A DNA stretch of 64,000 bases from Gnetum montanum (lineage: Eukaryota; Streptophyta; Gnetopsida; Gnetales; Gnetaceae): NCBI GenBank assembly GCA_015680685.1, contig MNCI01001986.1, positions 186,271 to 250,270 on the forward strand, in the 5' to 3' direction. Made by a program: the position numbers and the translations under genes. Shown one piece after another: positions 1 to 12,900 of this stretch; within the stretch, counting starts at the first letter, position 1; the number at the start of each line of letters is the position of its first letter. The notes beneath the pieces are model-generated. The model was not told the origin of the DNA. It was given only the letters and a program-made list of their open reading frames with translations, and did not search any database.

Positions 1-1441
1 CTTTTGTGTTGGCCATTCTCTTGGGTGCTTAGATGTTTTCTTCTTGCGTTTTCTTACTGTTTCGATGTTACCCAATTATCGGAAGCTGAGACAATAAAAA
101 TAACAAAGTTTTTGCATGGTGTGGTTCTCACACATAAAAACACAAAACACAAAAACAAAAACAAAAAAAAAAGAATAAGAAAAGTGAGAATTCAAAGCAC
201 ACCCCATAGACGAAATAATCCCTTGGGCTACAAGCACTAGTTATGGAACTAAAAATGTTCCCTCTAACTAAGGCCCTTCTCGCTTCCCATTCTCTTCTCA
301 TTTGTTTCATCGAAATGGTGGTAGCTCTTGGAGAAGGTGTTCTTGTTACTTCAAGGGGTTGGATTGACCGAATGCATTGATGCGAAGTCACTGGAAGTGA
401 TTTTTTTGAGGCCGGACTTGGAATGGGACTTGCTAAGTCACATTAATCATCAACTACACAAGGGGCTGTACACCACCTTGTTCTTGGGATTCCATTCCAT
501 TCTCTTCTCTCCACTATTCACCTCATTTTCGGTTGTATCATTAGTCTATATTTTGGTAGATACATTGTGTTCTTTTTGGTAAACTCTTATGGTTGAGTCT
601 TTAACTTTTGTTCCAAACGACATTCCTAGAGCCTATGAACTCTTTGAATGTGGGTTTGTCAAGGCATTAAGGGCATGAGCCTGCTTTGGGGAGGACCCAC
701 TGACATTCCTCTTTGGTGCACCAGTTGAATTCTTTTCCCTAACATTTTTGCAATCTATTTTATTTTGTTCATTTCCATCTTGACATCCATTTCATCGATG
801 TCATAGTTGTCCTTTTTTATCTATCTTTCTTGTTCCCTTTTCTTTCTCCATTCTAACGTTACTGGAGATTCGCGATTAGTCATGGGGGTACAGGGCCCAA
901 TTTTTTCAATTTTCTCCTAGCCCCAATTTTTTTAATTTTCTCTTAACCCCTACACCTTCAGTAGTCACCAATATTATATCTCCAGATTCGTATCAACCAT
1001 ACCACAACCTAGCCAACGAACCTTTCACCGAAGTAAGGTATCAACTACATTGAAATTCATTTACCCTTGTTAATACAAAGATTGTGTTGTGTGTGTAGAT
1101 GGAAATCATACAAAAATGGAAAGGATCTGGAAGGAACACTTGGAATGGAGCAGTGCTGGAAGCAGCTATGCAAGGAGCAAGATCGATGGTGCACTTACGA
1201 AGAGACAACGAAAGGCGCAATCTTGGCGTTGGTAGCAGCAACACTTCTTTCTCTCTCTCTTTCTTAGTTACCAACTAAGGCCTAATGTCAATGTAATAAG
1301 GTGTTCAATCTTGTTGTCATGAACACCAGTTTTGTTAAGTCTTGTAATGATGATCCATTCACATCTCATCCCATTAGTTCCATTGAGTCAATAATCCCAT
1401 ACCTTCCCGATATTATTGTAAAGAACTCAAGGATGAGTTTT
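1..1441 (+). mobile_element. 3' internal noncoding region of a family-C-like Ty3/gypsy element (left end outside window)
   Basis: No gene is supported. The stretch has the same landmarks, in the same order, as the 3' noncoding regions of the other elements here: the TTTGCATGGTGTGGTT block near 112, the ACTAGTTATGG block near 235, the 'gatgcgaagtcactg' block near 378, and the 'tttggggaggaccca' block near 687. It ends with 'ctcaaggatgagtttt', which precedes the polypurine tract of the other copies. It is joined at an N (1442) to the inner part of an LTR. The short open frames in it are not conserved between copies, so I treat them as chance. Confidence 0.6.
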
Positions 1442-1442
1442 N

Positions 1443-2100
1443 AACATTGTACCTGAACACAAGTTGTGTATGGCAATAAAGATGAACTTCCTGGATAAAC
1501 CTTGTAGTGCATGGAATAGGATTTTATTTAATGTTATTTATTGCTTTCTCTCTTACCCTTATCTCCTAGTAACACGAAATGAGTACAACTCGATTATGAG
1601 CATTTAAAGATGTGTACGGATGATCAAGGAATGGATGCTCATCGCACTTAGGCTAGATTATATTCTCTTACCCTTTCCTCCTAGTTAAGTGCCTCAGTAT
1701 GACTGCTTCGAGCACGTGCGTTAAGTGTGGTGATCCCAGCAACGATTAGCGTTTGGTAGCCACGGTTGCATCGGTTCAAGGTGTGTATGGTAAGTGGGAA
1801 TGGATGCTGACGCTAGGTAATTTAGACTTAGTTCATTAGTTAGAGTTGGTAATTAGTTTCTCAACCCTTCACCTCGTTAGCATAGGAGACAAAAACATAA
1901 AAAGACTATAAAAATCATATACCTCATACTTACTTAACCATACACCATGACAACTACAAGTAAGTCTAGGAAGACAACAAATAATTAACCCTAAGTGTTC
2001 CATGGGGCATGTAGGCACTTAGTCTGCAGAGTTCGACTGGATCACGCGTGCTATGCTTGTATTCGTATGGTTGACTGTAGGGGTATCTCGCCACTCATCA
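1443..2100 (+). repeat. 5'-truncated 3' LTR, family C
   Basis: This aligns with the LTR at 58058-58930 from about 58315 onward. Both share the 'gtgtatggYaataaagaYga' stretch, the 'taacgcttggtaaccc'-type stretch and the terminal CACTCATCA. The U3 and TATA portion is missing exactly at the ambiguous base 1442, so the loss may be an assembly artefact. The LTR ends with CTCATCA at 2100 and is followed directly by family-A internal sequence. Confidence 0.65.
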
Positions 2101-3008
2101 AACTCACTACTGGTTTCATGTTCTCGTTTGATGTCCTAGTTTGATATCTTGGTTTGATGTGTCAAAATTATTAGCTAGTTTCTTTTGGTTTTTTGTATTT
2201 AACTTTCTGTAACCATTAATCATCCATGGGATCCATGAACTCCTCAATTTGAACTTATACAAGGGTAATAAAAGGCCTATGCCTACTTTGGAGAGGACCC
2301 AATTGTATATCTTTTGGTTGGGTTAGTTAAGGTCTTTACCCTTAGACATTCTTACAATCAAATCATTTTTTGTTCCCCATCAATGACATCCAATTATGCA
2401 CATCTTCACAATGTTTTTCAGTGAAATCCTCTTTTTATTGTTGTGAATTCTTAAACCTTCTTCAAACATTTCATCCTATTTGAACTTTTTCTAATTTAAT
2501 ATTAGACCACTTATCCATTTTATCCTATTTATCAATCTTCCCACTAACACTACTAACAAAATCAATCCATCATAATCACAACCTAGCCAAGTTTAACCAC
2601 CAATGAGACAAGGTACTGTAAAGCTATATGTTACACATTAGATACTAATCTACAATTTTTGTTGTGATTACAATGGGAAGCATAGACTAGATGTGAGACT
2701 ATCTTCACCAAGGATGATGTAGCAGCACCACACGAAGTGGACCATTCATGATCATTGGATCTTCTCTCGCTCTTCAGCTTTCAAGAGGAGTTGGATGTCA
2801 ATTTTTTCTAGGGTGTTCTCTTCTCTTGTCATGAACACCCAATTTTGTAAACAATTGTATCTCCATACATTCAGGCACTTAGAGTCGGTTTGTTCCATCT
2901 AAGTCAATTTGTATGTTAGTCAATAATCCCATACCTTCCCAATATTTTGTAAGGAACTTGTTCCTCCTCTTTCACTCAAGGATGAGTTTTCATTCAATCG
3001 TGGGGGTA
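2101..3008 (+). mobile_element. 3' internal region of a family-A Ty3/gypsy element
   Basis: It is colinear with 38122-39013 of element A. Shared landmarks are 'ctcactactRgtttcatgttc', the TTTGGTTGGGTTAGTTAAG block, 'caaccaYcaatgagacaaggtac', the 'accattcatgatcat' block and the final 'tcactYgaggaYga'. It ends in a polypurine tract (GTGGGGGTA) directly before the LTR at 3009. The upstream part of the element is missing here, consistent with insertion of the family-C element to its left. No coding capacity is seen. Confidence 0.7.
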
Positions 3009-3838
3009 TGATGAGTCATGGTTTGACTGGCTCTGATATCAAAGCCTCAAGATCGGATACCTAATGTTGGAGCCCATGACACGATGTTGAATATCCAATA
3101 TCACGAGGTATATGATAGCCTATAAATATAGCACATGGGCTCACAATTTTCATATTAGTTTTTATCATAAATAGTAGAGCTCTTGCAATTTGTTTTCTCT
3201 AAAGTTAGAATATTTTCTAAGTGCCCGAAGCAAGAGTCTGAGTGTGTACGAATCTTTGTTTGAACATTGATGTACTTGAGCATAGCAATGTGATGGGAAT
3301 AAAAATGAACTCTTTTGATCATCCTTGCAGCACTGAGAATAGATTAATGTTTCCTTGATGCATTAAATATTCATGCATTTTATTTTACTACACTTTAATT
3401 AAGTAATTAATTTCTAGTTGTTAATGAGCACAAGCACAACCACTTTGAGCATATGTGTAACACTTGGTAACCCAAAAATTCTTAGCATTTGGTAGCCCAG
3501 TAGAGCCATATGTGTTTAGAATGTGTTTAGAAAGTGGAAACAAGTACTTGTGTCAGGCTAGCTAGGCAGTAGATAAATTAGATCTTAAATTATTCTACCT
3601 TTCATTATTGTTCTAGGCAATTAAACTTATAAAATACAAAACAATAAAAATTATATACCTCAGTTGCACTTAACCATATGCCTATACCTCACAAGTAGAA
3701 CTGAGAAGACAATGATCATTCCAATTAGATTTCACGTCTTAGAAACCAATGTACTTGAGAACTTAAGGTCTGCTAAATTCAACCGAATCGCATGTGAACA
3801 CTTGTGATTTGTATGGTTGGGCATAGGGGTACTCATCA
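3009..3838 (+). repeat. 3' LTR, family A
   Basis: The 830-bp repeat starts TGATGAGTCATGG and ends CTCATCA, matching the element A LTRs at 30198-31041 and 39014-39843. A polypurine tract lies just upstream, so this is a 3' LTR in plus orientation. A TATA box (TATAAATATA) lies at 3121-3130. Sequence right after the end belongs to family B, so the parent element apparently sat inside a family-B element. Confidence 0.8.
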
Positions 3839-6274
3839 AAGAACATCTTACACTCTAACTATACACCAAAAGAATATGTTAAACAAGGAGACACAATAAC
3901 TAAAATAGAAAATAAATAAGGAAACATGTCTGGACCCCCTAAAGAGAAAACACCTTCTAGTCTAGCTAAATATATGTCTCTAAATGATCAAACCATGATT
4001 ATCAACAATGTTAAATGTGCTACCAAGAAAAAATTAAATCATTAGAGATGAAAAATGGAAAACTTATGGTGTATAACCAAGGGAATGTTCATTCTATTTT
4101 TTGAATGCTTGCCCATGAGTTTAGTCATGAGAGAGATGCCCCATCTTGAATCAAGAACTAATAAGTTCATTTTCACTTTTTTTTCATTTGTTTACATTTT
4201 TTTTATCATTCACCTATTTCTTCAAAAAAAATTAATTCTTAATATGTTTTATGTTTCTTATTATTTTTCTTTTCTTTATAATTTTCTCTTTTCTTGAGTT
4301 ATTTCCTTTATGTTTTATGAATGTATGCTATGTTTTTGTTAATAATATTGCCAATCATGATGTAGAGGTCAACACCATGTGTTGGATTTTTGTTCTATGC
4401 AATTAACATTATTAGGTAAATAATTGTGTAATGCATTGAGACCACATCATCCATCCCTTTAGTTTCTCCCAAATAAGAGATCTTTATCATGAAAACAATA
4501 TGGTTCTTCTCACATGAAACTAAAAATTAACTGATGATCATTGTGCCTTGAAGAAAGGGGAAATACCAAGTGGGAATGGAAAAGGGTGTGACCTTAAGGG
4601 GATTTGTTGGGTTCTCTTCTTAACTTCCTTTTTATGGTTTATGACTTCTCATGAAACATATCATCATTTCTATCATTGACCAATGAACAAGAAGCATGTC
4701 TTTGCATGGTGTGGTTCCCATGAAAAAAAAAAGAGGAAGAGAGAAAAGGAAAAAAAGAATGGAAATTCAAGCACACCCTTTAGACATAATAATGAGCTAC
4801 AAGAACTGGTTATGGGGCTGGCAAGACATGTTACCCATGCCTAAAGGCATCCCTCTAACTAAGGTCCTTCCTTCCTTTCTTCCTTCTTCTCCTTTCTTCT
4901 CTTTCTGAAGTGATGTTTGTTCTTTGTGGTTGTTGTGGACACATGATGGTAGGCAGGAAAGAACACATCAATGCAAAACCACTATTAATGGTATGGAGTT
5001 GGTCTAAAACTTGGAAATGATAGGTATGATGATCATTTTAATCACAATTGACACAAGAACCCATTGCGGACATGGTTAATTACCTTACATCCCAATCTTT
5101 GCAATCCCTTCTAATCCCATTATTTACCTCACTACTACATTCAATTATGGCCCTAATGACTTTGTATAGTGTAGTGTAGGATCCTAACGAAGGTAGTTGT
5201 GTGCTGTTTTGAACAAAGGCATGATCTACATTTAACTTCTAAGGTGCCCACGAACATCTATAGAAGTGGTTATGAAAGGGCATTATTGCATGAGCCTACT
5301 TTGGGGAGGACCCAATTGCCTGCCTTTTGTTGATCATGGCTTGGAACCAAACCTCATACGTTCAATAACATCATTGGCAACTTCTCTAAATTTATGCATG
5401 ATTTTGTAGCCAACTTCTCATCGATTTGAGTTATCTTTAATGATTTTATATTGAAATTTCCTCTAAAATTAAAATTTCTTAGCCATCTTCTAAACCAAAC
5501 CTTTGGTTTTAATTGTTCAAAAACTTTTGCACTTCTGAAGTTAAGCTCATTCATCATGGGGGCTAAGGATGTAATTTTTGAAATTTTTCTAAATTTTTAT
5601 TTTCAAACATTATGGTAACTAATAGTAATAATAATCAAAATAACATGAACAACTTGATGATTTTAGTTACCACCTAGCCTTGGGAATAGTACTTTGTCAT
5701 CACCTTGTGCTTAAATGCTAACATTTTTCGCATTTTAAGCTAACTAAGGGATCCAAAAAGGGTTAATTATTAAGAAACATTTACCAAAACTAATTTTGAT
5801 CCTTTGGTGATTGTAAGTGATGCTAAAAGAAAAGCCTAAGGTTCAAGGTCTTTTATAAGGCAAGGAAAAGAGGCCAAGAGAAGGATAGAGGAGGATATGC
5901 CCATGGACAAATTGTAGCACATACAAGGATTAAAGCTCAAACATCATATGTTTGTTGGATCCATGGGACGATGAGAAAAAAATTTAGTCTATCTTTCAAG
6001 AATGTTCTACATAAAAAGACTACCACTGCTATGAAAAACAAGAAGATTCATCTTTGGCAGATTTTTTGAAGACCTCTACAATTTTGTAAACTTTAATGCC
6101 TATTTAGTGTTTTTTTCATTTTGTAATACATTGATTTGAATAAAATTTTGTAATGCAGCACTCTAATTTTGTAATGGTAGCCAATCTAGTCTTGGTCACC
6201 CCACAATTTCTGTAATGAAACTTCATCTATTTATATATAACTCAAGGATGAGTTTTTAGTTAGTCATGGAGGTA
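3839..6274 (+). mobile_element. 3' part of a non-autonomous family-B gypsy element (ORF tail plus 3' noncoding region)
   Basis: The first 200 bases match the end of the 217-codon ORF at 56146-56799: a Ser-Gly-Pro-Pro-Lys segment near 3932, and an Ala/Thr/Lys-rich tail near 4020. The rest is colinear with the 3' region at 56800-58057. Landmarks are 'ggtgtataaccaaggRa' near 4071, TTTGCATGGTGTGGTT near 4702, 'ctacatttaacttct' near 5227 and 'tttggggaggaccca' near 5299. It ends in a purine tract (CATGGAGGTA) directly before the LTR at 6275. The short open frames here look fortuitous. Confidence 0.65.
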
Positions 6275-7255
6275 TGATGAGACATGATATGTCAGGCAAC
6301 TTCATTGATGCATCCTCATCAATGCATCTTAGATGTGTTGACGCATGTGTGGATGAAAATGCATTGATGCATTAATGGGCAATGCATGTTAGATGTGTTG
6401 ATGCAGTGTCATTGATGCATCCTCATCGATGCATCCCCATCGATGCAATTAAATGCATTAATGCATCCTTGTCGACCCAATGCTTGTATTTTTCTATAGA
6501 CATGTAAGCATCCACCGCATATTTGGCACCATTTGGTCAATGGTAGTATAGCTAGGCTCTTGCATTTTTATGTCATAATCTTAGCAAATAGTCAGTGAGT
6601 GCCCACAATGTGGATTTGAATCAATTGGACAATGTCTTATTCAAGTGGCATTATACCTGGACACATTCCATGAACGGAAATAAGATTGAGATTGATTCCT
6701 ATCCATTGTAGCAGTTTGACTTAGAATAGATTTACTTTCAATGCAATTTATTTTCAATGTACTTAGTTAACATTTACATTTCTATGCACGTTAATCAATT
6801 GATGGAATAAGCATGATCAATTTTAAGTGTAAACACATATTCGCTTGGTAATTCGAGTAGCGTTATTGCTTGATTCACCCAATAGCATAACACTTGGTAA
6901 TCCCAACAGTGGATACACAAGTTTAGGACATGTACAGCAAGCTAGGAACAGACACTCATTGTCCTTAGGATAGTTTAGGATTTATCTTCCTATTATTAAT
7001 TAGTTTAAATAATTAATTTCTACATTATTATCTAGTTAGTTTAAGGGCTGCACAACATCAATAATCATATGCCTGGCTTTGGACTAAACCTTAAGTCATA
7101 AAGCTACCACTAGTCCAAGTGAGAAGACAGTGACCTACGATCAATGCTTAACAATCTAGATACCATGCTAGTTCCATCCACAAAATTCGACTAGATTGCA
7201 CATGAATGCTTGTGATTCATATAGTTGGACGTGGGGGGGTACCCACCACTCATCA
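6275..7255 (+). repeat. 3' LTR, family B
   Basis: The 981-bp LTR starts TGATGAGACATG and ends CACTCATCA. Its distal two-thirds align with the LTR at 43361-44310 (for example the 'acattccatgaa' and 'gcttggtaat' blocks), while the U3 differs more. The U3 is packed with ATGCAT palindromes between about 6310 and 6470. A purine tract precedes the LTR. Non-element AT-rich DNA follows it. Confidence 0.75.
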
Positions 7256-9700
7256 CCAACATTCCAAGAATCATAAAAATCTATTAAGATTCAACAAAGA
7301 ACATAAGAGAAGAAGAAACCAAAAGAAATCAAGAAGAAACCAAATGAGAAAAGTGGGAAAATGTATTATGTTTTAATTATAAAACTAAATATAAACTATT
7401 TTATTTATCGTTTTTATTTTACAAAGTTTTTTGGAAATTTTTCCACTCCTAACTAATATCGAGGAATCCATATGCCATAGCTTACTCACAACATGGAACA
7501 TTCAATCCAAATATCCATCAAATCTAATAACATCATAAACTATCCATAACATAACTATGAGACATCATAACTCAAGTTAGCTAGCCACACCATACGAACA
7601 TGCATGACCCACAATGCATGCGCATAGCATGCAATTCAAGGTCATACTTCCTTGATACTCAATCTTCCCCCACCATCCTTACAACTTGCTAACCACAAAC
7701 ATCCTACTACACATCCAAGCAAGATCAATGTGCATGACCATAGTATCATAATCAACTATACATTATACCATAAGATCTCAGAAGATATATCATTAAAATA
7801 ATATATATCAAACTAGGTGACCCCATAAATCCCAAATCAACTCTATACACACATCGTAAACATAATACAATACTATTGGGTCCTACAATAAGGGGTTACA
7901 ATATCAACATCACATTCTACAATTTTCCATTAAATGCAAGTCTTATAACAATATGCAATACAAGAAAATAAGCACATATAATGGCTAAAGATACAAAACT
8001 TTTTCAATAAGAGTTACAAACTTTGTTGAAAACAAAAAATGAATCTAAAGTTCAATTCCATGAGATTTTATTATAGACTTTGTACCAATGGCAAATGGTT
8101 AGAAGGTTGTATATACAATGAAGACATGTTACAATCACAACATATGAGCTTTAGCAATTCATAAATATCTTTTTCAATAATTGTACAATCTACAATGCTT
8201 TATGAATATATAGTGTGGGTCTAAGTCTTAAATAAGAATTATAGAAGAAAATTGAAAAAGCTTAAAAATTAATTTTTGTTGGATAAAGTTGAAAACTCAA
8301 GTCCCATATGCAATACTTTTATTAGAAATTAAGTTGCATAACTGCATCTATTCTTAATAGAAGCTAATTTGTTATCATTGGATTAGACAATGGAGCAATG
8401 TATTTGAAGAATAAAAATACCAATAAGAACTCAAGATAGATAATCCAAAAATCTCAATGAGATAGTACCATAAAGAAAATAGAAAAGTGCAGCTACAAAA
8501 ATAGTTTATCAAAAATATAAATGTAATAAAAACTTGTTAAAGTGTTTGAGAAAGATGACAAGATGAAGATTTTGTTTTGGTTTTTTTTTTTTTTTTTGGT
8601 TGGGGGGGTGTTAAAAAAAGCTATTTGACAACATTAAAGATCTCAAGCATGATAAAGCAAGATATCTAAATGTAAGTATTCCAATATCCATAAAAGCACC
8701 AATTAGCATATTAAGAAAATAGTCACATTACCTTAAGTTGAAACTAAATGATGTAATAATATGCAACATGAAGACAACATATCCATTATGTTCACTACAA
8801 ACAATAGAAGATGAACATAACGTATTATTAAAATGTTGTAATTTAAATTTTTCACACGAAAAAATGGCAAACTTGCAATCAATCTTGAACTAAACACATC
8901 TATTGTATTAAAATTTATTGTTGCCAATGTATTTTGTGAAAGATAATATATAATGGACACTTTCGAGTCTATAAAAACATAATTAAATTTCAGTTTTAGA
9001 TTAGTTAGTGATTAACCAATGGATAATAACCTTCCACAAACCTAGGTACGGTGGTAAAGGTTTACCTAGGTACGGTGGTAAAGGTTTCAAGTAGCTGAAC
9101 CTTGAACATCTATAACTACGTTGGTAATGATTAGAAAAACACATTTTAAAATTTAAAAACATAGCATATACTTAGCAACCCAGTGCTAAGGATATGCTAT
9201 GTTTTTCCCACAACTGCAGAACAAATTAAATAGATTACTTAGCAACCCAATTGCTGAAAGACAAACATAAACTAACCGCAATTTCCCAGATATTTTGAAA
9301 CCAGGTGAACTCAAAAACCACAAGTGGATCCAGGATAGTTGCACGAACTCAATCCAAGAGGAAACATTAAAAATAAAATGCGTTTGTATGACAGTTCTGA
9401 AGCGATGAAGAAAAGCCCAATTTACTGTGTTTTTTGCCACTTTATCTTCCAAAAGAATAAATCATATGGAAAATTCAAAAACCGAATTTATAGAACAGTT
9501 AAATATTTTTAAAACTACCTGAACTTTTACAGCTAAGTTTGCTAAGGATTGCCTATAGCCAATCGGTCATGTGGTGAAAATCTTTAACGTTATAAAGTCT
9601 GGGCGATAAACATCATTGTCACACCACACATTAAGCATACGCTCCACCTCGTTATTTTCCTATGAATAGATCAACTCTCGCAGACCAGGAGATTGTCAAT
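7256..9700. other. AT-rich stretch without recognised gene
   Basis: No protein family or RNA gene was recognised on either strand; the open frames are short and low-complexity. There is a T-homopolymer followed by a G-run near 8581-8607. Some minus-strand phrases near 7870-7900 resemble diverged gypsy noncoding sequence, but this is too weak to assign. The only clear structure is the 24-bp duplication at 9041-9088. Confidence 0.5.
9041..9088. repeat. 24-bp tandem duplication
   Basis: Two adjacent copies of a 24-bp unit beginning CCTAGGTACGGTGGTAAAGG occupy 9041-9064 and 9065-9088 and differ only at the last base. The repeat lies about 0.9 kb downstream of the PRL1 stop codon. No function is evident. 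Confidence 0.9.
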
Positions 9701-9885
9701 AATACAATTTCTAGACTCTGCGTATGCATGTACCTAAATATTCATTTTTAATCATTTGCATGATTGGCCAGTGAAGGCAATTATGAAGACAATGTAGAAA
9801 AATTTTTCCTCATTTTTCAGCTTTCTTGCTTACCACGCCAATTTCCAACTCAAATTTATCAATCATCCACAATTAGAAGTCCGTG

Positions 9886-9891
9886 TTTATT
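9886..9891 (-). promoter_or_regulatory. Candidate poly(A) signal of the PRL1 gene
   Basis: On the minus strand this reads AATAAA, about 75 nt past the TGA stop at 9967-9965. That distance is reasonable for a plant 3' UTR. Plant poly(A) signals are loose, so this is a position-based inference. Confidence 0.4.
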
Positions 9892-9964
9892 TGTTCATTT
9901 AATCAAATATGAAATCCAACCATGTTACATCCCAGAAATCGCTGCCAGCTAAAACTACAGATGT

Positions 9965-12900
9965 TCAAAATCGCCTCATGTCTTTTGGTGGCTTGAAATT
10001 TATTGGATGAGTCTCAACAGTAGCAGTTTCATCCTCCTTCCACATTTTAATAGTTTTGTCTGCTTCGCAAGTTACTAGCCTGCTACCAGTGTGATCAAAT
10101 GAAAGAGCGTAAATTCCAGCTTCATTATCCAGGGATCCTGCAACCCACATGCAATATAAAGCAAGATTAAGAAATAAAACTCGGATACAAATGACACTGC
10201 AATGCATTTAATAAAGCATCTTGCCTGGTTGTACAATTGTTTGTGCCTGCTGAAAATTGTGACCACTTCTCCAATCCCAGAACCATATACTTCCATTGTC
10301 ACCTATTTCATAAAACACAAACAATTAATAATAAAAAATAAACATCTTTTAAGATAATAATTCACTGAGCTGCACAAAAACATACCTGCCGAGGCAAGAA
10401 CATTGTCTTCATTAATCACCATTGCATTAACGATAGTTTTCTGCTGTGATCTGTTCACAGAATACATGATATAACCGTTAACTAAACTAGTTCCTTATCA
10501 AATATCATCTGACTAACAAGAAGGTCTGGAAAATTACTAATGTGAAGAACCACATATTTACATCTGTTGCTATATTGAAATGTCTTAAACTCTTGAAACT
10601 TATACAAGAGTAGAATATCACTCACAGCATGTTATGGAGAAACTCTCCTTTTGGCAGCTTGAACTTTTTAATATTATCAGCGGATGCAGATGCAAATGTG
10701 TGCCTGCAAATACCCCCCCAAAAAATTATTATCAAAATAACATTTACAAATAGAAGCTACATGCTCTCACACGTGTTCAATATCATAACAGCCAACCAAA
10801 GGAAAAAGGAAAAACCAACAAACAGCAAAGAAAGAAAGAAGTAAAGAAGTCACATACTCAAATGGATGGGCAGCAAGAGCTCGAACAGATTTCTTGTGAA
10901 ATGTTAGGGTGGACATTGTTTTTCCTGTGTAAAGAACTCAATTAGAAATGAATTTAAAACTCAAGCCCTAAAACTAGAGAAAGATGCTGTAAGAAACTTA
11001 CCAGCAGCAAGATCCCATAGTTTTATTGTAGTGTCGTGAGAACCAGTCACCACTTGGGGATCCTACATCCAATATCCACATCATTACTTTTTCCATAAAT
11101 GCAATTAACAGTATTATTTATCATGAAACTAAAGCATTTCATTGTGCCCACGTGGAGACCACAGGGATCAATTGGACAGTAGTATAGATTGTAATAATTA
11201 GTAAGTTTCTGAACAATTAATACTGCTGGAGAAAGCACTGTGCAAATACAAATAAAAAATGTGATTATTACTGTTATTAATTTCAAAAGGTAAAAAGAAA
11301 ATTTTATTAGTGATAAAAAATCGGGTGTACAACTAAATATGTGAATTATGCTGGACAAAAGAAGAGCTAGACATCCAACAATTACATTTCTAACGTCTAG
11401 AAAATCCAATCAGATAAATACTGAATCACCACTGCTATAATCAAGTAAGAAGGAAATGGAGAATGCATCAGTTACCAGTGCTCGAGTGAAGACTGAACAC
11501 ACAGTGTTGCTATGACCCGTAAGTGCAAAGATTTGAGCTTTGGTACGAATATCCCAAACCTGAGAAACCAGAACCATATATTTCAAATAGAATAGATGAC
11601 AATAACTAAAACTGTAAAATATTCTAGGCACTGTAACTCTTACTCGGCAAACAGAATCACGACCACCAGTACAAAGAATATCCAGTGTTGGATGTAGGGC
11701 CAAACAGTAAACTCCACTCAGGTGTCCATGATAAGATCGAATAACCTGCATAAACTTTATAATAAGAATCCTCCTTGATCTAATAATCCACAAATAGACA
11801 TAGCACTATGCTACTGGAAGAGATTCTTAAATCTTTTTCCCCTTTTAGCTAAAGTACCGAGGGGTGAGAACACATGGGTTTAAATTGTTGTCACTCACGA
11901 CACTAGGCTCTGGGGCAGGAGCACCCTTCTAGAAACACATCAATTTCTATCTCTAACACTGCGGTTCTCACCCTTCTTGTTGGGAAAACGGTCCAAGCAC
12001 CTATCATGCTAATGGAAATTGAATACCGATAAGATTATATTAAAATTGCCTACCTTATTTTGTTCAAGGTCCCAGCATTTGACCTGCTTATCATCACCAG
12101 CTGAAAACATGTATGGGTGTCGTGAACTTACAGCCAACCCTGCAGGTAAAAAATAATCTCAATAAAAATAAATATATCAACCTTATAACCCAATGTGAAA
12201 CCTTCCAATCTAATGCAATAAACAGTTTTCCCCAAGGAAACCTGAACTGTCTCAATTGTCACCTCTTATCTGTTCAATATGCCCTGTCAATGTAAGCTTT
12301 AATTTTCCTGTAGCTAGCTCCCATATCTGCGGCACAAAAATAAACAAATCAACAAGAGAACCATGAAGTACACCTATCTGATCTATTATTGTCCTTGTCT
12401 AGAATACCAAGACAAATCTTCACAAACTAAACGCTGTGTGGATCTCTGTTACTGTCATGCCTTTATTGTGCGATCCGCAGAACCGGTGCAAAACCACTCA
12501 TTACCAGGATCAAAAGCAATTGACCTCACCCATCCCAAATGCCCACTGATAACCTGACAATGTTACATACAGATGTGTGATTCTTTAATTTATAAACAAA
12601 TAATCCAAATATCAAAAATTAAAAAACACCTAAAATGTTAAGTGTACAAAAGTCAATATGTACACCAATTCAGAAGTTTTGTTTATGCCCAAGTGTTTTC
12701 AACAAATGAGAAATTCTTACATGTCGAAAAACAAAACAATTTTTCTAACATCATAACATTTACATACCCGATAGTTTTTCCATGGAGGATGCCATACAGG
12801 ACGTGGCCATTTACTCGGCAACCTCCTCATGATGGCTGCACTAGGTTGATGCCTGAAAATAACAATTCACATCCAATGTCATTATGCTAAAAGAACTACT

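Noticed and set aside
9186-9452. 88-codon open frame on the minus strand downstream of PRL1
   Set aside because: No family resemblance, lies beyond the poly(A) signal of PRL1, and its composition is like the AT-rich surroundings.
11854-11972. Possible SINE or hairpin in intron 9 of PRL1 (GGGTGAGAAC near 11861 and GTTCTCACCC near 11963)
   Set aside because: A 10-bp inverted match around a ~90-base loop and a poor B-box-like string are not enough; no target duplication or tail was found.
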